The notes below the pieces were generated by a model. That model was not told where the DNA came from and searched no databases. It was given only the letters and a program-made list of their open reading frames with translations. A DNA stretch of 64,000 nt from Epiperipatus broadwayi (taxonomy: Eukaryota; Onychophora; Udeonychophora; Euonychophora; Peripatidae), in NCBI GenBank assembly GCA_028023455.1, contig JAQFVV010007222.1, forward strand, positions 1 through 64,000, written 5' to 3'. How positions within the stretch are numbered: the stretch's first letter is position 1; each line of letters opens with the position of its first letter. Of the stretch, positions 61,735 to 64,000 are shown one piece after another. The translations under genes were made by a program, and so were the position numbers.

Positions 61735-62240
61735 TTTCACAACTCAACCAGACTAGCCAAAAAATAAAATCAATGATTTCACTGCTACAAACAGACTTCT
61801 CAATTCTAAAGAACTACAAAATAACAACATACTTAAACCAAACATTACTCACAATTCCACTTACCTCCCATACACCCTTAATATTAAAATAACTTTTAAA
61901 TAAGTTAATTGCTTCTGAATCATGGATTATTAATAATAAAGATTCTTCAATTCTTTTAATTTTATTTCTCTCAAAGAATACAACTTTAGTTTCATTAAAA
62001 TTAATAGTGTGGCCTGTATCTTTTTTATGGATATATATGGCAAAGAAATAAATCATATTTTTATTTACTGTTTACATCATTACAAATATTATTACTATAA
62101 AATAAAATACTTTTAATAAATTTATCAGAGTAGCCAACACTTAGATAATCTTTATAAAGTTGACATTTTTGAAATAAAGCTATCCCCTTAGAATTATTTA
62201 ATCTCTTATTTCTATAACAATAATTCTTTTAAGCAGCTAC
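61735..62240 (-). pseudogene. Penelope-like element remnant B with internal deletion
   Basis: The minus strand reads RNKRLNNSKGIALFQKCQL, YLSVGYSDKFIKSILF (about 62220-62100), matching the RNRRLNNFNND...YVELGYNHDFIKKVVF block of the copy at 63.1-63.25 kb. It then jumps to the end of the GIY-YIG domain, IHKKDTGHTINFNETKVVFF, ESLLLIIHDSEAINLF and FNIKGVWE (62020-61850). The catalytic first half of the endonuclease is deleted. Downstream (61800-61740), TTGAGAAGTCTGTTTGTAGC with TGAAAT resembles the terminal repeat of the third copy. Inactive. Confidence 0.8.
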
Positions 62241-62244
62241 TTTA

Positions 62245-62245
<1 letters not shown>

Positions 62246-62320
<75 letters not shown>
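62246..62320. repeat. (AT)n microsatellite
   Basis: About 75 bp of alternating AT, directly abutting the left inverted repeat of the third Penelope copy. Confidence 0.95.
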
Positions 62321-62323
<3 letters not shown>

Positions 62324-62505
62324 AAACCATAAAACAATACAATACTAGATTAAATTTTAAAAATTTTACCAAAATCCTTACACAACCATGGTTTCATCTA
62401 CTACAAATAGACCTTCTCAAGTGAAAATCAATCTAAAGGAAAACATATATATATATATATATATATATATTGATATGTCTCAATCGGTTAATAGATTAAA
62501 AAGTA

Positions 62506-63777
62506 TTGATGTTTTTCTTTCAAATTTTAAAAAAATTCGAATCTTTTTCTGCAGATAAGATTAAGGTTTTTCATGATTTGCTTTTGCTGTTAGAGGATTC
62601 AATGTATTTTATGTCTAATCATGTGTTTTATAAGATTAGAGAAAGTTGGGTTATTGGTTATGTCATTTCTCCATTGATGTGTGCTGTTTATATTGATTAG
62701 TTGGAGTGTAGTATTATTAATATGTTTACATGTTCTATTAAATTATTTGTTAGTTATGTTGATGATTGTTTGTTTGTTAATCAGAAAGAGAAATTAGAAG
62801 AGTTTTTATGTGCATTGAATGGTTTTGATTCTAGTATTAAGTTTACAATTGAGGGGGGTGGTTTTGATTTTGTAAAATTAAAGTTTTTAGATTTAAAAAA
62901 CCAGAAAGAGAAATTAGAAGAGTTTTTATGTGCATTGAATGGTTTTGATTCTAGTATTAAGTTTACAATTGAAGGGGGTGGTTTTGATTTTGTAAAATTA
63001 AAGTTTTTAGATTTAAATGTTGAGAAGGTTAATGATGTTTTGTTTTGTAGTCATTTTATAAAACCTAAAAATTTGAGAAATATGATTAGGCCTGATAGTT
63101 ATCAGCCTTTTATACATAAAAAATGTCTTTGTTGAATTTTTGTTGTCGGAATAGAAGGCTTAATAATTTTAATAATGATGCTGATATTCAAAGAAGTCAA
63201 TTTTCTGCTGAATATGTAGAATTGGGTTATAATCATGATTTTATTAAAAAAGTGGTATTTAATAATAATGTTTATGGTCGTGATTTGGATGATAAGAATT
63301 TTGTTGGTAAGAATGATGATTATGTCTTTACCATTTAAAGCATCAATTTATAATTTGGTTTACAGGAATAGTCATTTGTTAGGTGGAATGAAGGGTGCAT
63401 GGAGGAAAGGTTCTGATTTGAATTCATTACTTAATGGTTCAAAGCAGTCTATTGATAGTAAGTCTATTCCTGGTATTGTTTATAAAATTCCATGTAGTTG
63501 TGGTAAATTTTATGTAGGTCAGAGTAAATTTAGCCTTAATGAAAGGGTTAAGGTTCATGTAAGTAGGGTTAAACATAGGTATCTTAACTCAGCTTTATAT
63601 ATTCATGAATTGAATACAGGTCATAGAATATTGTTTAACAATGCTTCGGTTATTTTTTATGAAAATAATGAGTTAAAAAGAAGAATAAAGGAGACTTTGA
63701 TGATAAAACTCCTTGATTCTGAGACTATCAATCTTATGAAGACTTCTTTTGATATTAAGGGAAGGTGGAATTTGTAG
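62506..63777 (+). pseudogene. Penelope-like RT/GIY-YIG protein, 5'-truncated, two frameshifts
   Basis: It starts inside the RT domain; RT motif A is missing. ISPLMCAVYID (about 62668-62697) is motif B's SPL block, broken by an in-frame stop at 62698. VSYVDDCLFV (about 62750-62779) is the YVDD catalytic motif C. KFTIEGGGFDFVKLKFLDL follows, duplicated. SHFIKPKNLRNMIRPDSYQPF and the RRLNNFNND block come after a stop and frame change near 63135. The GIY-YIG domain begins near 63475: IVYKIPCSCGKFYVGQ, with Cys pair CSC, N-side ERVKVH and an LYIHELNTGHRI His block, ending ETINLMKTSFDIKGRW. The last 180-residue stretch (63235-63777) is intact. The youngest of the three copies, but not functional. 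Confidence 0.88.
62782..63021 (+). repeat. Perfect-period 120-bp in-frame tandem duplication in the RT
   Basis: CAGAAAGAGAAATTAGAAGA starts at 62782 and again at 62902. The two 120-bp units differ at very few bases (for example GAGGGGGG versus GAAGGGGG). They encode a 40-residue segment (QKEKLEEFLCALNGFDSS...FLDLK) twice in frame. Confidence 0.95.
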
Positions 63778-63837
63778 TGAATTATGGGAAGGTTTGTTTG
63801 TAGATATATATATATATATCAATATAAATCTAAAGGA

Positions 63838-63868
<31 letters not shown>

Positions 63869-64000
63869 TTTCCTTTAGATTGATTTTCACTTGAGAAGGT
63901 CTATTTGTAGTAGATGAAACCATGGTTGTGTAATGATTTTGGTAAAAATTTTAAAATTTAATCTAGTATTGTATTGTTTTATGGTTTTTCATTTTATTTT

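Larger units (their letters stand above)
62321..63995 (+). mobile_element. Penelope-like element copy C flanked by ~125-bp inverted repeats
   Basis: The left repeat 62321-62445 and right repeat about 63866-63995 are inverted copies. Shared pieces include AAAACCATAAAACAATACAA, CCATGGTTTCATCTACTAC and GACCTTCTCAAGTGAAAATC on the left, reverse-complemented on the right. Each inner edge is an (AT)n tract (62444-62470 and 63840-63866). PLEs are known to carry terminal repeats in direct or inverted arrangement, so these may be its pseudo-LTRs. Alternatively the left one may belong to the minus-strand copy B. Confidence 0.85.

Overview
This window is non-coding, very AT-rich nuclear DNA (roughly three quarters A+T by eye) from a multicellular animal. 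It has intron-like sequence, long microsatellites, tRNA-derived SINEs, and decayed LINEs, Penelope-like elements, piggyBac and LTR elements. Nothing is bacterial: there are no operons, ribosome-binding sites or dense ORFs. The repeat mix and the enormous simple repeats fit a large, repeat-rich invertebrate genome. A cephalopod or another lophotrochozoan is my guess, not something the sequence proves.

Only one host coding segment is convincing: the terminal exon at 47395-47735 (+). It carries a leucine-rich-repeat C-terminal cap (LRRCT), a Thr-rich stalk and a hydrophobic tail that looks like a GPI-attachment signal. Its upstream exons are not recognisable here, so much of 1-47394 may be intron or intergenic sequence.

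Layout. 1-12 kb: a decayed LINE at 2.1-3.4 kb, one SINE at 5.1 kb, a 340-bp pure ATT array, a foldback at 6.6 kb, a small palindrome at 9.6 kb and a complex GATA array at 10.3-10.8 kb. 12-24 kb: palindromic copies of an interspersed repeat (family A), tandem duplications, a 34-nt G run, a tRNA-like repeat and a second SINE. 24-38 kb: an odd array of LTR-start/primer-site junction motifs, several inverted-repeat (MITE-like) elements at 27-29 and 32 kb, a LINE 3' end, a run of stem-loops with conserved loops at 36 kb and a degenerate LTR/tRNA-Lys primer-site remnant at 37.5 kb. 41.8-45.5 kb: a LINE split by five copies of a ~440-bp repeat, three in one orientation and two inverted. 47.4 kb: the LRR exon. 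49.7 kb: a SINE with a perfect 15-bp target-site duplication. 50.5-52.1 kb: a minus-strand LINE. 53.2-55.0 kb: two halves of a piggyBac transposase facing each other. 55.4-55.7 kb: a foldback carrying a hammerhead-like motif. 56.8-60.9 kb: a two-LTR retrotransposon with ~1.7-kb LTRs and only 617 bp inside. 61.0-64.0 kb: three Penelope-like remnants, the last flanked by ~125-bp inverted repeats and containing an in-frame 120-bp duplication.

All transposon coding regions are broken by stops and frameshifts, so none looks autonomous. (AT)n tracts repeatedly sit exactly at element ends, suggesting that element termini seeded microsatellites.
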